Assembly (NCBI RefSeq): GCF_006494715.1
Contig: NZ_CP041151.1
Coordinates: 1,240,001 to 1,304,000, forward strand
DNA: 64,000 bases
DNA from: Shewanella sp. SNU WT4
Lineage (GTDB): Bacteria > Pseudomonadota > Gammaproteobacteria > Enterobacterales > Shewanellaceae
Reading direction: 5' to 3'
Part shown: one piece after another, positions 47,184 through 59,600 of the stretch
How the letters are laid out: each line of letters begins with the position of its first letter
How positions within the stretch are numbered: the stretch's first letter is position 1
Notes under the pieces: model-generated
Database searches by the model: none
Seen by the model: only the letters and a program-made list of their open reading frames with translations
Told to the model about the DNA's origin: nothing
Position numbers and translations under genes: made by a program

Positions 47184-48284
47184 TTATTTAGCGCTATACA
47201 AGGCGCCTAATACGCCAGCGCGGCGAGCCCCCGTCACCGCAGGTAAGTTGGCGGGCAGGCCTTGCTTATAACGCAGTGCTAACCAAGCAAAGGCTATGGC
47301 TTCAACCCAAGTGGGCGATACCCCAAGGTCTGCGGTAGTAGTGACTACTTGCTTAGGCATTAACAAGCTTAAACGGCGCATTAGCTCGCCATTAAAGGCG
47401 CCGCCGCCGCAAATAAACACTTCGCTACTATCATCAATGGCCACAATATCATTGGCTATGCTGTGACAGGTTAAATCCAATAAGGTCGATTGAATATCGG
47501 CATCATCTAAGTGAGAGTAATCCGCCAGTTGGTGTGATAACCAGGCTTGATTAAATAACTCGCGCCCTGTGCTTTTTGGGTATGGCTGGGCGAAATAAGG
47601 ATGAGACAGCATTTGCGCTAATAACTTAGGCTGAGTCTCGCCGCTTGCCGCAAACTCACCATCCTTATCATAAGCTTGTTGCAAGCATTGCTGCGTCCAG
47701 TAATCGATTAACACATTACCAGGACCCGTATCAAAACCTAACACTTGCTCAGCATTGCCGGGTAAATAAGTGATGTTGGCCATGCCACCAATATTGACCA
47801 CCATGCGCGGGCTAGCACTGGCAAACGCTTGCTGATGAAACGCTGGCACTAATGGTGCGCCTTGGCCGCCTAAGGCGATATCTTTACGCCGAAAATCGGC
47901 AATCACATCAATGTCAGTTAATACAGCTAAGGTATTGGCATCACCTATTTGCAAGGTAAAACCAATCTCAAGGTTTGGCATGTGGCGTATGGTTTGGCCG
48001 TGACTGCCAATGGCGATAACGTCTTCTGGGCTGACATTAGCGTTAGCCAGCAAGGCTTGAGTCGCCTTAGCAAATAATTTGGCGACAGTGCGATCTAAGC
48101 GGCCTAAGCGGTTAATTTCATCGCTGCCGGACTGACACAATCTTTGCAAACCTTTGCGCAAATGATCAGGCATAGCTTCTGTGTGGCTTGCCACTAACTT
48201 AGGTGTGCCTTCAAAGTCTACTAACACAGCATCCACGCCATCCATGCTAGTGCCAGACATGATCCCAATATACAGAGTCGACAT
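47184..48284 (-). CDS. anmK: Anhydro-N-acetylmuramic acid kinase AnmK
   Basis: A 366-residue sugar kinase phosphorylating and opening 1,6-anhydroMurNAc to MurNAc-6-P during cell-wall recycling. The N-terminal [18 protein letters not shown] (residues about 6-23) is the ATP-binding signature, and [11 protein letters not shown] and [14 protein letters not shown] follow. It is 1 bp downstream of the M23 peptidase gene, so wall cleavage and recycling are co-transcribed. Confidence 0.94.
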   Translation of the reverse strand: MSTLYIGIMSGTSMDGVDAVLVDFEGTPKLVASHTEAMPDHLRKGLQRLCQSGSDEINRLGRLDRTVAKLFAKATQALLANANVSPEDVIAIGSHGQTIRHMPNLEIGFTLQIGDANTLAVLTDIDVIADFRRKDIALGGQGAPLVPAFHQQAFASASPRMVVNIGGMANITYLPGNAEQVLGFDTGPGNVLIDYWTQQCLQQAYDKDGEFAASGETQPKLLAQMLSHPYFAQPYPKSTGRELFNQAWLSHQLADYSHLDDADIQSTLLDLTCHSIANDIVAIDDSSEVFICGGGAFNGELMRRLSLLMPKQVVTTTADLGVSPTWVEAIAFAWLALRYKQGLPANLPAVTGARRAGVLGALYSAK

Positions 48285-48285
48285 A

Positions 48286-49674
48286 CTAATCTACCTTAGC
48301 TGTAGTGGTTCCATCGGTTTGGATACCCGATTGATATTTAGATAGTTGCGCCATTAAATCTTGGCTTACGCGGCTAAAGGCCGGTTTATCTGCACGAGCA
48401 ATGGCTTCAGCTTTGGGCAGATTAATCGTCCTTGGGTTGCGATGGGTGCCATTAACGATAAATTCGTAATGTAAATGCGCCCCTGTTACGCGGCCGGTGG
48501 CACCTAAAGTACCTATAATCTGGCCTTGCTTTACGCTTTGACCACGTTTCACTTTGCGCGCTTTTAAATGCAAGTACTTAGTAGTGTAGGTGTCATTGTG
48601 TTTAATAAACACATAGTTACCATTATATTGGTTGTAACCCGATTCGGTGACGCGCCCACTACCGGCTGATTTAATTGGGGTGCCGACCGCGGCCACATAA
48701 TCTACGCCGCGATGGGCTTTTACTTTTCCGGTCACAGGATGCAAACGCTTAGGGTTGAAATTGGAGCTGACGTATTTAAAATCCACTGGCGAGCGTAAAA
48801 ATGCTTTACGCATGCTGCTGCCATTTTCGGAATAATATTGGCCATCTGTGTGGCGAATAGCTGTGTAGCGTTGACCTTGGTTGATAAACTCCGCCGCTAA
48901 AATATCACCATTGCGGACAAAATCGTCGCCAGCGTATTCATCATCATAAATCAGGGTAAAGCTGTCACCTGCGCGCAAATCGAGGGCGAAATCTATATCC
49001 CAACCAAAGAGGTTAGCCAGTTCCATAATTTGCGACGATGAAAGCCCAGCGCCTGCAGCTGCCCGCCAAAAGTTAGAGGTAATAGTGGCGTGAGCAAAGC
49101 GTTGATGCCTATCGACTGATTTAGTTTCAATATCCGCCTTAAATTGGCCGCTGGCATCTTTGCGGATCATTAGGGTTCTGACTACATCAATTTGGCGGTC
49201 AAGACCAGCCAGTAACCCATCGCCGTCGCTGTAAAGGACTAAGGCATCCCCTGGGATGAGTTTACGCAAATAAGAATCAGCGGATTTCACTTGGGTAATG
49301 TCGTAAACATCGCGACTGGTAAAACCCGCGCGCTGAAAAATAGCCGCTAACGAATCTCCAGCGTTCACTGTAATCAGTTGACTGTTTAATTCAGATTCAA
49401 GCTCGCCACTTAGGGTATTTTCTGGCAGAACTTCTGCTTCAACCTCATCTTCTCTAAGCGGCGCAGGTGTGCGTTCACTCGGCGGTGTTGGCGAGCGCAT
49501 AGCTAAAGGTATATCGAATTCTTGAGCATCAGGGACTTTGATTCTTTTGGCGCTAGGCTTGTCACTGGGATCAATTGGTAACATTAACACTACTAATATG
49601 GCCAATAGTAATAAACTGAGTAATATTTGATGTGTTTTAGGTAACAGTTTTATTAGTGTTATAAGCTTTGCCAT
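48286..49674 (-). CDS. M23-family murein endopeptidase (MepM/YebA-like)
   Basis: A 462-residue envelope protein. It has one N-terminal membrane anchor (about residues 12-32, [18 protein letters not shown]), a Pro/Glu-rich linker, an OapA/LysM-like module ([18 protein letters not shown]) and a C-terminal M23 zinc peptidase. The zinc and catalytic residues are in HRGVDYVA and GAHLHYEF. It would cut peptidoglycan cross-links. ATG 49674 is chosen over a TTG 15 bases upstream; neither has a perfect ribosome site. It is divergent from tyrS. Confidence 0.88.
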   Translation of the reverse strand: MAKLITLIKLLPKTHQILLSLLLLAILVVLMLPIDPSDKPSAKRIKVPDAQEFDIPLAMRSPTPPSERTPAPLREDEVEAEVLPENTLSGELESELNSQLITVNAGDSLAAIFQRAGFTSRDVYDITQVKSADSYLRKLIPGDALVLYSDGDGLLAGLDRQIDVVRTLMIRKDASGQFKADIETKSVDRHQRFAHATITSNFWRAAAGAGLSSSQIMELANLFGWDIDFALDLRAGDSFTLIYDDEYAGDDFVRNGDILAAEFINQGQRYTAIRHTDGQYYSENGSSMRKAFLRSPVDFKYVSSNFNPKRLHPVTGKVKAHRGVDYVAAVGTPIKSAGSGRVTESGYNQYNGNYVFIKHNDTYTTKYLHLKARKVKRGQSVKQGQIIGTLGATGRVTGAHLHYEFIVNGTHRNPRTINLPKAEAIARADKPAFSRVSQDLMAQLSKYQSGIQTDGTTTAKVD

Positions 49675-49796
49675 TGATGCAGATACCAAATTCCAGTGAA
49701 TAGCGAGTCAGGAGTTAGTGTACACACTTTCATTTGCACAGGCTAACAAGTAACATAGCTCTTTTGATTTTTTGGCACCGAGGAGTAGCGGCGGCA

Positions 49797-50993
49797 ATGG
49801 CGGATTTAGACCAAGTATTGGCAGAGATTAAACGTGGTACCGATGAGATTTTGCTTGAAGCAGATCTGATTGAAAAACTGAAAGAAGGGCGTCCGTTACG
49901 CATCAAGTTAGGTGCTGATCCGACCGCGCCGGATATTCATCTGGGCCACACGGTTATCCTCAATAAAATGCGCACTTTTCAGGAACTCGGCCACGAAGTC
50001 ATCTTCCTTATTGGCGATTTCACTGGCATGGTTGGCGACCCATCGGGCAAAAACAGCACCCGTCCGCCGCTGACTCGTGAGCAAGTGCTAGCCAATGCTG
50101 AAACTTATAAAGAGCAAGTGTATAAGATTTTAGATCCAGCCAAGACTCGCATTGAGTTTAACTCGAGCTGGTTAGAAACCTTAGGCGCGGCAGGCATGAT
50201 ACGTTTGGCATCTCAGCAAACCGTAGCGCGCATGATGGAACGTGATGACTTTAAAAAGCGTTATGCTGGTGGCCAGTCAATTGCTATTCATGAATTCATG
50301 TATCCATTGCTGCAAGGCTATGATTCAGTTGCATTGGAAGCTGATGTTGAGCTGGGCGGTACCGATCAGAAGTTTAACTTGCTAATGGGCCGTGAATTAC
50401 AAAAGTCGGCAGGCCAAAAGCCGCAGACAGTAATCATGATGCCACTGCTTGAAGGCTTAGATGGCGTTAAGAAAATGTCTAAGTCAGCTCACAACTATAT
50501 TGGTGTGAGTGAAGTGCCTGATGAGATGTTTGGCAAAATCATGTCTATCTCTGATGACTTGATGTGGCGTTACTATGAACTGTTATCTTTCCGCCCATTG
50601 GCCGAGATTGAGCAGTTAAAAACAGACGTTGCTAATGGCGCCAACCCACGTGATGCCAAGGTTGCTTTAGCGCAAGAAATTATCGCTCGCTTCCATGATG
50701 AAGCGGCGGCAGTAAAAGCCTTAGACAATTTTGTGGCTCGCTTCCAAAAGGGTGCCATCCCTGATGATATTGAAGAAGTGACCTTAACTGCGCCAGAAGG
50801 CATGGCGATTGCCAACGTACTGAAAGACGCAGGTTTAGTAGCTTCAACATCGGATGCAATGCGCATGATTAAGCAAGGCGCAGTTAAGATGGATGGCGAT
50901 AAGCTTGATGACCCTAAACTGCTACTGCAAGCGCCACTTGTGTGTGTATTGCAGGTAGGTAAGCGCAAGTTTGCCAAGGTGACATTAGCTTAA
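49797..50993 (+). CDS. tyrS: Tyrosyl-tRNA synthetase
   Basis: A 398-residue class I synthetase charging tRNA-Tyr. The HIGH motif reads HLGH (in [11 protein letters not shown]), KMSKS is exact (KKMSKSAHN), and a C-terminal S4 RNA-binding domain ends the protein ([19 protein letters not shown]). ATG 49797 ([11 protein letters not shown]) is preferred to an ORF start 63 bases earlier: AGGAG lies 11 bases before it, somewhat far. The length and sequence style suit the TyrZ-like subgroup rather than E. coli TyrS (424). A terminator follows. Confidence 0.93.
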   Translation: MADLDQVLAEIKRGTDEILLEADLIEKLKEGRPLRIKLGADPTAPDIHLGHTVILNKMRTFQELGHEVIFLIGDFTGMVGDPSGKNSTRPPLTREQVLANAETYKEQVYKILDPAKTRIEFNSSWLETLGAAGMIRLASQQTVARMMERDDFKKRYAGGQSIAIHEFMYPLLQGYDSVALEADVELGGTDQKFNLLMGRELQKSAGQKPQTVIMMPLLEGLDGVKKMSKSAHNYIGVSEVPDEMFGKIMSISDDLMWRYYELLSFRPLAEIEQLKTDVANGANPRDAKVALAQEIIARFHDEAAAVKALDNFVARFQKGAIPDDIEEVTLTAPEGMAIANVLKDAGLVASTSDAMRMIKQGAVKMDGDKLDDPKLLLQAPLVCVLQVGKRKFAKVTLA

Positions 50994-51053
50994 GGCTAAC
51001 GGTCCATAGGGCAAACACACTTAGCTGAGTTTCGCCTTAATCAAAACCTTATA

Positions 51054-51079
51054 AATGCCAGCCACTGCTGGCATTTTTT
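51054..51079 (+). terminator. Intrinsic terminator of tyrS
   Basis: AATGCCAGC-CACT-GCTGGCATT followed by further T. Confidence 0.9.
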
Positions 51080-51130
51080 ATGGCTATTTATCTAGTGTTA
51101 TATGAACTGTTTTATGTGCTTAAGCTGCCA

Positions 51131-51679
51131 TTAGGAGTGTTTGCAAGGCGTGGTAGCAAATACGCCGTGGGGTTGGCAACGCCAACTGAGTGCCGCGGTT
51201 TGTAATTGCCAGCCCTGATTAAGTTGCTGCAAGGTCACTATTAATAACAACTGCGCGCCATTAGCTTCATTGCGACTAAGAAGATAATACTGCTCGGACT
51301 TTACCGTTGATGTTTGTTTGCGTGTTTGCTGGTGTTTTTGATGATGCGCTGCTGTTTGCGAGGTTGTTTTAGCGGCTTTTTTCGGTTTGATGGGGGAGGC
51401 TATGGTGAGCTCTATGGGCATAAAAGCTTTGCCAGCGAAATGCTCGGCAATGAGTTTAGGGTGCTGACTCCAGTTATCCCCTTGGCGCGCGGCTTGCTCT
51501 ATCTGCTGATTAAAATGCGCCACTGGGCGCAGCGCTAAGGACACCACTATGGGGTGAGCATTAAGGGTAGCGTCAGGATTACTTGTCGCATACGCAGGCC
51601 ATAGCGCACCTAAAGATAACAAACTTAAGGCGCTCATTGAGTAAATCAAAGGCTTGAAAATATAGGCTAATACATTCAT
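51131..51679 (-). CDS. Hypothetical exported protein
   Basis: A 182-residue protein with a signal-peptide-like N terminus (LSLLSLGALWPAYATS) and a basic Lys/Gln/His-rich middle (about residues 98-125). Two or more short beta-like segments and a Cys pair near the C terminus (WRCQP...PCKHS) follow. No family was recognised. It is probably periplasmic; it converges on tyrS's terminator and has no close partner. Confidence 0.6.
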   Translation of the reverse strand: MNVLAYIFKPLIYSMSALSLLSLGALWPAYATSNPDATLNAHPIVVSLALRPVAHFNQQIEQAARQGDNWSQHPKLIAEHFAGKAFMPIELTIASPIKPKKAAKTTSQTAAHHQKHQQTRKQTSTVKSEQYYLLSRNEANGAQLLLIVTLQQLNQGWQLQTAALSWRCQPHGVFATTPCKHS

Positions 51680-51785
51680 TGATAAGCTTTTTATCTAACA
51701 AGGATAATGATTCGACTCAGGTTTTTCGCTAAGGTTCCCCATCAAAGGCTAGCAATTATCTAGGCTGTGATACTAGTGCGCGGAT

Positions 51786-52256
51786 TTATTGGCTTTGCAA
51801 TTGATCTTGCATGGTTTGGTAATCAATTAAATCTAGGTGCTCTTTTACTCGGCGCAGGTGCATATCAAGTTTTAAGGTAGTCACCCCTGGGATGGCAACA
51901 TTAATGATTTTACCCGGCTTACCAAATAAATCTCCCGGACCTTTAAATTGGTAACTGCCAATCATGACTACTAACGAGCCCGAGTTATACATGTGCTCTA
52001 TGTTGAATCTATATTCAAGCACACCTTCGTGAGCACGCTTCAAAAAATCAATAATATGCCGCTGCCCAATATACTTGCGTTTGGCAGTACGGTCATGAAA
52101 AACAGTTTCCCTGTCATAAAAGCTCTCTAGCGCCGCATAATCATGGGCCGACATAGCATCTATGTATTGAACTGCTAATTGTTGCTCTGGCGGCATATCA
52201 CCATTGGCCCAAACAGGCATGGCGATAAGCAGCAAGAGTGCGTAGAAAAATTTCAA
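51786..52256 (-). CDS. SnoaL-like/NTF2-fold exported protein
   Basis: A 156-residue protein with a signal peptide (MKFFYALLLLIAMPVWANG). Its body shows the SnoaL/NTF2 cone pattern (VQYIDAMSAHDYAALESFYDRETVFHD). The family includes enzymes and ligand-binding proteins, so a specific function is not assigned. Its start directly abuts the TRIC gene stop; the two are likely co-transcribed. Confidence 0.78.
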   Translation of the reverse strand: MKFFYALLLLIAMPVWANGDMPPEQQLAVQYIDAMSAHDYAALESFYDRETVFHDRTAKRKYIGQRHIIDFLKRAHEGVLEYRFNIEHMYNSGSLVVMIGSYQFKGPGDLFGKPGKIINVAIPGVTTLKLDMHLRRVKEHLDLIDYQTMQDQLQSQ

Positions 52257-52889
52257 TTAATATCTCTTAGTTTGACCATCAAATGCAGGCAGACTCAAAT
52301 GCCAATGAATCGCCGCTAACCGTATGCTTAAGGTTACTAGCATAGCTAAGGTGATAGTGGCGGTATTATCCAGCCCTAAGCTATAACAGCCCATATAGGT
52401 AATGGCACCTAACATGGCGGCGGTGGCATAAATTTCACTGCGCAAGATTAGCGGGATTTTACGGCAAAGTATATCGCGGATCATGCCGCCGCCCACACCT
52501 GTAATCACCCCCATTATGATGCTGCCCATGCCGGAAATACCGAAGGCTAAGGATTTTTCTACGCCTATGATAGTAAATAAGGCTAAGCCAAACGCATCGG
52601 CTATGGGTAATAGGCGTGGGTCAATCTTGTTGGGGTAGCGTACTAATAAGATGGTGGGTAAGACAGTTAATAAAATGCAGACTATGTAGTTACTATCGGT
52701 TAGCCAAAAGACAGGCGTGGCGCCAATTAACGCATCACGAATACTGCCACCACCCACAGCGGTTACGGCAGCTAATACGATAACCCCAAACGGGTCCATT
52801 TTATGGCGCGCCGCCGCCAGTGCGCCAGTTAAGGCAAACACAGCGGTTCCCGCCATATCAAACAGATAAATCCAATTGATAGCATCCAT
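52257..52889 (-). CDS. TRIC/UPF0126-family membrane protein
   Basis: A 210-residue protein with seven predicted helices in two similar halves, each carrying the GGG-x-RD loop (GGGSIRDALIG, GGGMIRDIL). This is the YicG/TRIC cation-channel family. Bacterial members form trimeric channels of uncertain role. It lies 2 bp downstream of the DUF2721 gene in a membrane-protein cluster. Confidence 0.88.
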   Translation of the reverse strand: MDAINWIYLFDMAGTAVFALTGALAAARHKMDPFGVIVLAAVTAVGGGSIRDALIGATPVFWLTDSNYIVCILLTVLPTILLVRYPNKIDPRLLPIADAFGLALFTIIGVEKSLAFGISGMGSIIMGVITGVGGGMIRDILCRKIPLILRSEIYATAAMLGAITYMGCYSLGLDNTATITLAMLVTLSIRLAAIHWHLSLPAFDGQTKRY

Positions 52890-52891
52890 GA

Positions 52892-53284
52892 TTAGCGGCT
52901 CATGTCCTTGAGGTGGATATTAAGGGCGTCCACTGAAATACGAATTTCAACCACAGATAAAATCAATGAATAAAGTAATAACAACAAGCTGGCGCCAAAC
53001 ACTAATGAGCCACTCTTATTAAATCCAAGATATATCATCATCATACATAATACGCACAAGGCAAAACTTACCACGCCAGATTCCTGCATGCGGCGAATTA
53101 AGCTGATGCGTTGGCGAAAGTTTTTAATTTGAGCGTCTTGCACTGGAACTTTACCGCTACTCAGATTGCGTATTAAGGCTGCCAATGAGAAAAATCTATT
53201 GGTATAAGCCAGTAATAACAGTGAAATAGCAGGGAACAGCAACGCGGGAGTGGTTAACGATAAGGGGGCAACATCAATAAGCAT
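52892..53284 (-). CDS. DUF2721-family membrane protein
   Basis: A 130-residue protein with three hydrophobic segments and the family core FFSLAALIRNL...QRISLIRRM. ATG 53284 (MLIDVAPLSL) is preferred to an ORF start 69 bases upstream, which would overlap the CobD-like gene; AGGAA lies 7 bases before it. The function is unknown. Confidence 0.78.
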   Translation of the reverse strand: MLIDVAPLSLTTPALLFPAISLLLLAYTNRFFSLAALIRNLSSGKVPVQDAQIKNFRQRISLIRRMQESGVVSFALCVLCMMMIYLGFNKSGSLVFGASLLLLLYSLILSVVEIRISVDALNIHLKDMSR

Positions 53285-53292
53285 ATTAATTC

Positions 53293-54267
53293 CTACGCAG
53301 GGGCAGCTAAGCGCAGCGCTATCCATATCAAGGGCAAGCTGCAACAAAAACACATAATAAAACCTTGGCAGCGGCGAGTTAGCCGATAAGCCATGTCAAT
53401 CGTGGCGGCATAAGGCTCGGCGCCATACACCAATTTGGGTCGAACAACTTTCTGGCCGCTAAACATTTGTGGCCCACCTAAGCTAGTGGCTAAGCTGCGC
53501 GCACCTAAGGTTAAAATTTGCGGTAACTCTTGCTTGCGGGTCACAAACGCCTGACTTATGGCCATGGGTTGATGATAGAGCAAGGCCACCAGCGATTGCC
53601 AAATCAGTTCAGGCAGCCACTGCAACCATTTATCGAGTGTATATATAGATTGCGCAAAAAATTGATACTTAGGGTCTTGCTTGGGCCAACAAAAAGCGAG
53701 CTCATTAATCATACGCACTAGTAACACTAAGACGACGCCGCCAAGAGGAAAATAACATAAAGCTGTGATTAAGGTGCGTGCTGGCGTGGTTAGTTGCGCT
53801 TCAATTGTCGCTTTACTGATCCCTATCACAGATAAAGCGTGAGTATCGGCATTCGTTATCGTTTGTAACTGGATTTTGGCTGTTTCTTTTTCGCCAGTTA
53901 ATAATAAGCCCTGAATGCGGCGCGCTTGGCGATTGACTTGCACGCCAATAAAGCTGATATACAGCAGTAAGCCTTCAAAAAACCACGGATAATAAGCGAG
54001 CATTGGCAGCAAGGTTAATATTAGCCACCAAGGCACAATCAACAATAGCGCGGCTAAAGTGCCCGCGAGCGCTTGTTGAAACCTAGAATTGGTGGGTTTA
54101 CAGGTCTTGGCGCCGAGTAAATGGCATAGCTGCTGCCAGTAATATCTTGGGTCTAATGCCTGCGGCAGTGGCACCAGATAAGCAAGTATTAAGGTCAATA
54201 ATAACAGCGACAAAGAACCAAGGAGTGGACTGTCCTGCAGTAACGTCTCTAGGATGCGATTGTCCAT
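53293..54267 (-). CDS. CobD/CbiB-like membrane protein
   Basis: A 324-residue polytopic protein of the CobD/CbiB superfamily: RYYWQQLCHLLGAK near the N terminus, the long hydrophobic middle and SGQKVVRPKLVYG with a terminal helix. True CbiB makes adenosylcobinamide, but no other cobalamin gene is nearby and the match is divergent. A related but different amidation or membrane role is as likely. It lies 8 bp upstream of the DUF2721 gene and 55 bp downstream of mtnN. Confidence 0.72.
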   Translation of the reverse strand: MDNRILETLLQDSPLLGSLSLLLLTLILAYLVPLPQALDPRYYWQQLCHLLGAKTCKPTNSRFQQALAGTLAALLLIVPWWLILTLLPMLAYYPWFFEGLLLYISFIGVQVNRQARRIQGLLLTGEKETAKIQLQTITNADTHALSVIGISKATIEAQLTTPARTLITALCYFPLGGVVLVLLVRMINELAFCWPKQDPKYQFFAQSIYTLDKWLQWLPELIWQSLVALLYHQPMAISQAFVTRKQELPQILTLGARSLATSLGGPQMFSGQKVVRPKLVYGAEPYAATIDMAYRLTRRCQGFIMCFCCSLPLIWIALRLAAPA

Positions 54268-54322
54268 AATCGTCTCAAGTGATTGCCGCTGTTAGTGGTG
54301 ACCTTATAACTAATAATCGCGC

Positions 54323-55015
54323 TTACAGCTGCTTAAGTAACGCCATTACCATTAAGGCCGAGTGATAACCCGCCTTTACAATATAGGCATCAAAATCAAC
54401 AGGTGAATCATTATTGGCGTTATCGCTCAGTGAACGAATGACCACAAATGGCACCTTAAATTGATGACAAGTTTGTGCAATGGCCGCGCCTTCCATTTCG
54501 CAAGCGGCCATGGTTGGGAAGTTTTGCAGCATGACTTTAGTGCGGGCAGGGTCGCAAATGAAGCTGTCACCTGTAGTGATGAGGCCTTCAATGGCTTTTA
54601 CTTCACCCAGTTCATTAATAGCGGCTTTGGCGGCGGCCACTAATTTAGCATCGGCGATGAAGGCGGCGGGTTGCTGCGCCATTTGACCGATTTCATAGCC
54701 AAAGGCAGTCACATCGACATCGTGATGACGAACTTCGTTTGAAATCACAATGTCGCCAATAGCTAAGCTGTCGACAAAGCCACCCGCGCTGCCAGTATTG
54801 ATAACTGCATCAGGCGCGAATCTATCGATAAGTAAGCTAGTGGCGATAGTGGCCGCTACTTTACCTATGCCGCTGCGAGTCACTATGACTTGTTTGCCAT
54901 TGAGTTCACCTTCAACGAAATCTATGCCAGCAATGGTGTGCGCTACGCTGTTAGTGAGGGCGGCTATTAAGTGCGCCACTTCTGGCTCCATAGCGCCAAT
55001 AATACCGATTTTCAT
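54323..55015 (-). CDS. mtnN: MTA/SAH nucleosidase MtnN
   Basis: A 230-residue enzyme hydrolysing methylthioadenosine and S-adenosylhomocysteine, and supplying the S-ribosylhomocysteine step of AI-2 synthesis. [13 protein letters not shown], the phosphorylase-family GSAGG loop and EMEGAAIAQ near the C terminus (substrate Glu, then catalytic Asp in SLSDN) are all visible. The length is standard. It leads the cluster with the CobD-like, DUF2721 and TRIC genes. Confidence 0.95.
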   Translation of the reverse strand: MKIGIIGAMEPEVAHLIAALTNSVAHTIAGIDFVEGELNGKQVIVTRSGIGKVAATIATSLLIDRFAPDAVINTGSAGGFVDSLAIGDIVISNEVRHHDVDVTAFGYEIGQMAQQPAAFIADAKLVAAAKAAINELGEVKAIEGLITTGDSFICDPARTKVMLQNFPTMAACEMEGAAIAQTCHQFKVPFVVIRSLSDNANNDSPVDFDAYIVKAGYHSALMVMALLKQL

Positions 55016-55133
55016 GGTGTTGCCTTGTCAATGAGATAAAGGCGCTACTATAGCGTTTTTAGCGAGATGAAAAAAGTGTGGCTAGCGGTTTTAGCGCAGC
55101 AATAGCTCAGGCGAGAGGGAGACGTTAGTAGCC

Positions 55134-55157
55134 ATGCAGGAATGCAGGAATGCGGGA
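55134..55157. repeat. 8-bp tandem repeat, three copies
   Basis: ATGCAGGA, ATGCAGGA, ATGCGGGA head to tail in the gap between mtnN and gltD. Confidence 0.7.
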
Positions 55158-55200
55158 ATGGGTGTGGGAGAGGTCGGGGCTTAGTGCTTGTTAAGTAAAT

Positions 55201-55236
55201 AACCACCAACAGCCTCAATGGGCGCTGCTGGTGGTT
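55201..55236 (-). terminator. Hairpin after gltD
   Basis: A 13 bp stem that pairs fully only on the minus strand (one G-U), with a 10-base loop and a short ATTTACTT tail. A likely gltBD terminator. Confidence 0.55.
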
Positions 55237-55266
55237 GGATTTTCGCTGAGCTTTAAGTGTTGGCGG

Positions 55267-56688
<1,422 letters not shown>

Positions 56689-59600
56689 TTACCCTGCTTT
56701 GACGGCTAAAGGAGAGCTGGTGGAATCCAGCGTTAATAAGTCGGCGGCATCGATATTTTTGGGCTTAACCAGCACAAAGCAATCAATCCAATTTTCAAAA
56801 TCGTTCAAGATCATGGCGCCATGCTCACTCTGGGTGAGGGCCACATGTTGCTGAATTAAGGCTTTTAAGTGCTGTTGATGAATACTTGAGCTCACGGCTT
56901 GGCTATCAACTAACTCGCGGTTTAAGCGCTTATCAAACTTATTGTATTGATCAAACACGTAAGCAAAGCCACCTGTCATGCCGGCGCCAAAGTTAGCCCC
57001 AGTTTTACCCAGCACTAGCACTATGCCGCCGGTCATGTATTCACAGGCGTTATCGCCAACCCCTTCCACAACCGCAATAGCGCCCGAGTTACGTACAGCA
57101 AAGCGCTCGCCAGCGGTGCCGGAGGCAAATAATTTACCGCCAGTGGCGCCATATAAGCAGGTGTTACCTATGATGGCAGAACGCTCGGTTTTAAAGTTAC
57201 TGCCATGGGGCGGAAATAGGGTTAACTGGCCGCCAGACATGCCTTTACCTACATAATCATTGGCATCACCACATAAGGTCATGTGTAAGCCCTGACTATT
57301 CCATACCCCAAAACTTTGCCCTGCCGTGCCTTGCAATTTAAGGTGAATGTTAGCTTTAGTGCCTTGACGGCCATATAAGCGCGCTATGTTGCCAGAGAGC
57401 GTAGCGCCTACTGAACGGTCGGTATTGGCGATAGTGTAATTAAGCTCAAGCGCTGTTTTCTCCGTTAATGCCTGCTCGCAATCGGCCATAATGCGCTGAT
57501 TTAATGCGCCAATATCTTCGGGTGGGTTGCGCTCCCGCCACACTAAACCGCTGCCTGCTGGCGGCGTGGCTTGATATAACACCGCAGATAAATCAAGGGC
57601 CGCTTGTTTAGCGGTAGCGCCAACCGTCATAGTTAATAAGTCGCAGCGCCCGACTAACTGTTCTAAATGGGTAAAGCCGAGCTGAGCTAAATAGCCTCTG
57701 ACTTCTTCTGCGATAAATTCGAAGTAGTTCATCACTTTTTGCGGTAAGCCGTGATAGTGATTATCCCGCAGCTGTTTATTCTGGGTAGCAATGCCGGTAG
57801 CGCAGTTATTTAGATGGCAAATGCGTAAGTACTTGCAGCCTAGCGCTATCATAGGGGCCGTGCCAAAACCAAAGCTCTCAGCGCCGAGCATGGCGGCTTT
57901 AACGACATCAAGCCCGGTCTTTAAACCGCCATCGACTTGCAGGCGAATTTTATGGCGCAGACCATTAGTCACTAACGATTGATGGACTTCGGCTAAGCCT
58001 AGCTCCCACGGGCTACCTGCGTATTTCACCGATGAAATAGGACTCGCGCCTGTGCCGCCATCATAGCCAGAGACAGTAATCATATCGGCGTAGGCTTTAG
58101 CTACGCCGGTGGCGATTGTGCCAATACCAGGTTCAGAGACTAATTTGACTGACACCATGGCTCTTGGGTTGATTTGTTTTAAATCAAAAATTAACTGCGC
58201 CAAATCTTCAATGGAGTAAATATCATGGTGCGGCGGCGGTGAAATCAGGGTAACGCCTGGGCGTGAGTGCCTTAAGCCTGCAATTTCAACGCTGACTTTA
58301 TCCCCTGGCAATTGTCCGCCTTCACCAGGTTTTGCGCCTTGGGCGATTTTGATTTGCAGCACTTCGGCATTGACTAAGTAATGGGCGGTTACGCCAAAGC
58401 GGCCCGATGCCACCTGTTTAATGGCTGAGTTACGTTCACTGTTAAAGCGCGACGGATCTTCGCCGCCCTCGCCAGAATTAGAGCGACCACCTAAACGATT
58501 CATGGCCACCGCCAGCGCCTCGTGAGCCTCAGGGCTTAAGGCGCCAATACTCATGGCGGCAGTATCAAAGCGTGGATACAGCTTAGAGGCTGGCTCTACG
58601 CTTGATAGCTCAACGGGCGTTTGACTGGTGCTTAAGGCTAATAAGTCGCGCAGTACTGCCGCTGGGCGTTTATCCACGGCATCAACAAAGCGTTGATAGG
58701 CTTCGCCATCTTTATTATTTAAGGCTTGCTGCAAGTGAGTGACGACATCGGGATTAAAGCTGTGGTATTCGCCGTCTTCTACATATTTAAGTAAGCCGCC
58801 TTGGGGCAGAGGCATATGGGCTTGAAAGGCAAGCTTATGCAGTTGTTTTTGGTCTTGCTCAATATGGCTAAAACTCGCGCCTTGAATGCGGCTAATCACG
58901 CCTTTAAAGCACATGTCGACCACATCATCGGCAAGGCCAACGGCTTCAAATAATTGTGAGCAGCGATATGAACCCACAGTGGATATGCCCATTTTGGACA
59001 TAATTTTTCTAAGGCCTTTATCAATCCCTGAGCGGAAATTGATCATTAGCCCAGTTGAATGCTGCTCGCCATTGCGCGCCGCTAACGCTGCAATCGACTC
59101 ATAAGCTAAATATGGGTAAATGGCGGTCGCACCAAAGCCGAGCAATACCGCAAAATGATGTGGGTCGCGGGCGGTAGCGGTTTCTACAATGATGTTGGTA
59201 TCACAGCGCAAACTGTTATCAACTAAGCGCTGCTGCACAGCGCCCACCGCCATGATGGCCGGGATCACTAAGCATTTACTGCCGATGGCTCTATCGGATA
59301 ATACCAGCAGGCAAGTGCCCATACGCGCCAGACGCTCGGCTTCATCGGTAATGCGTTTAATGGCGTGAGCTAACCCTTCGTTGGCGTCATAACACAGATT
59401 TAAAGTGTCAGCGCGATAGTTGGCTTTATCGAGTGTCAGCAGTTGATTGAAATCGCTGAATAATAAAACTGGCGAGCCAAACATAACGCGATAAGCATGG
59501 CCTGTGGTTTCATTAAATAAGTTTTGCTCACGGCCAACACAGGTGGTCAGTGACATCACGTGTTTTTCCCGCAATGGGTCAATTGGCGGGTTAGTCACCT

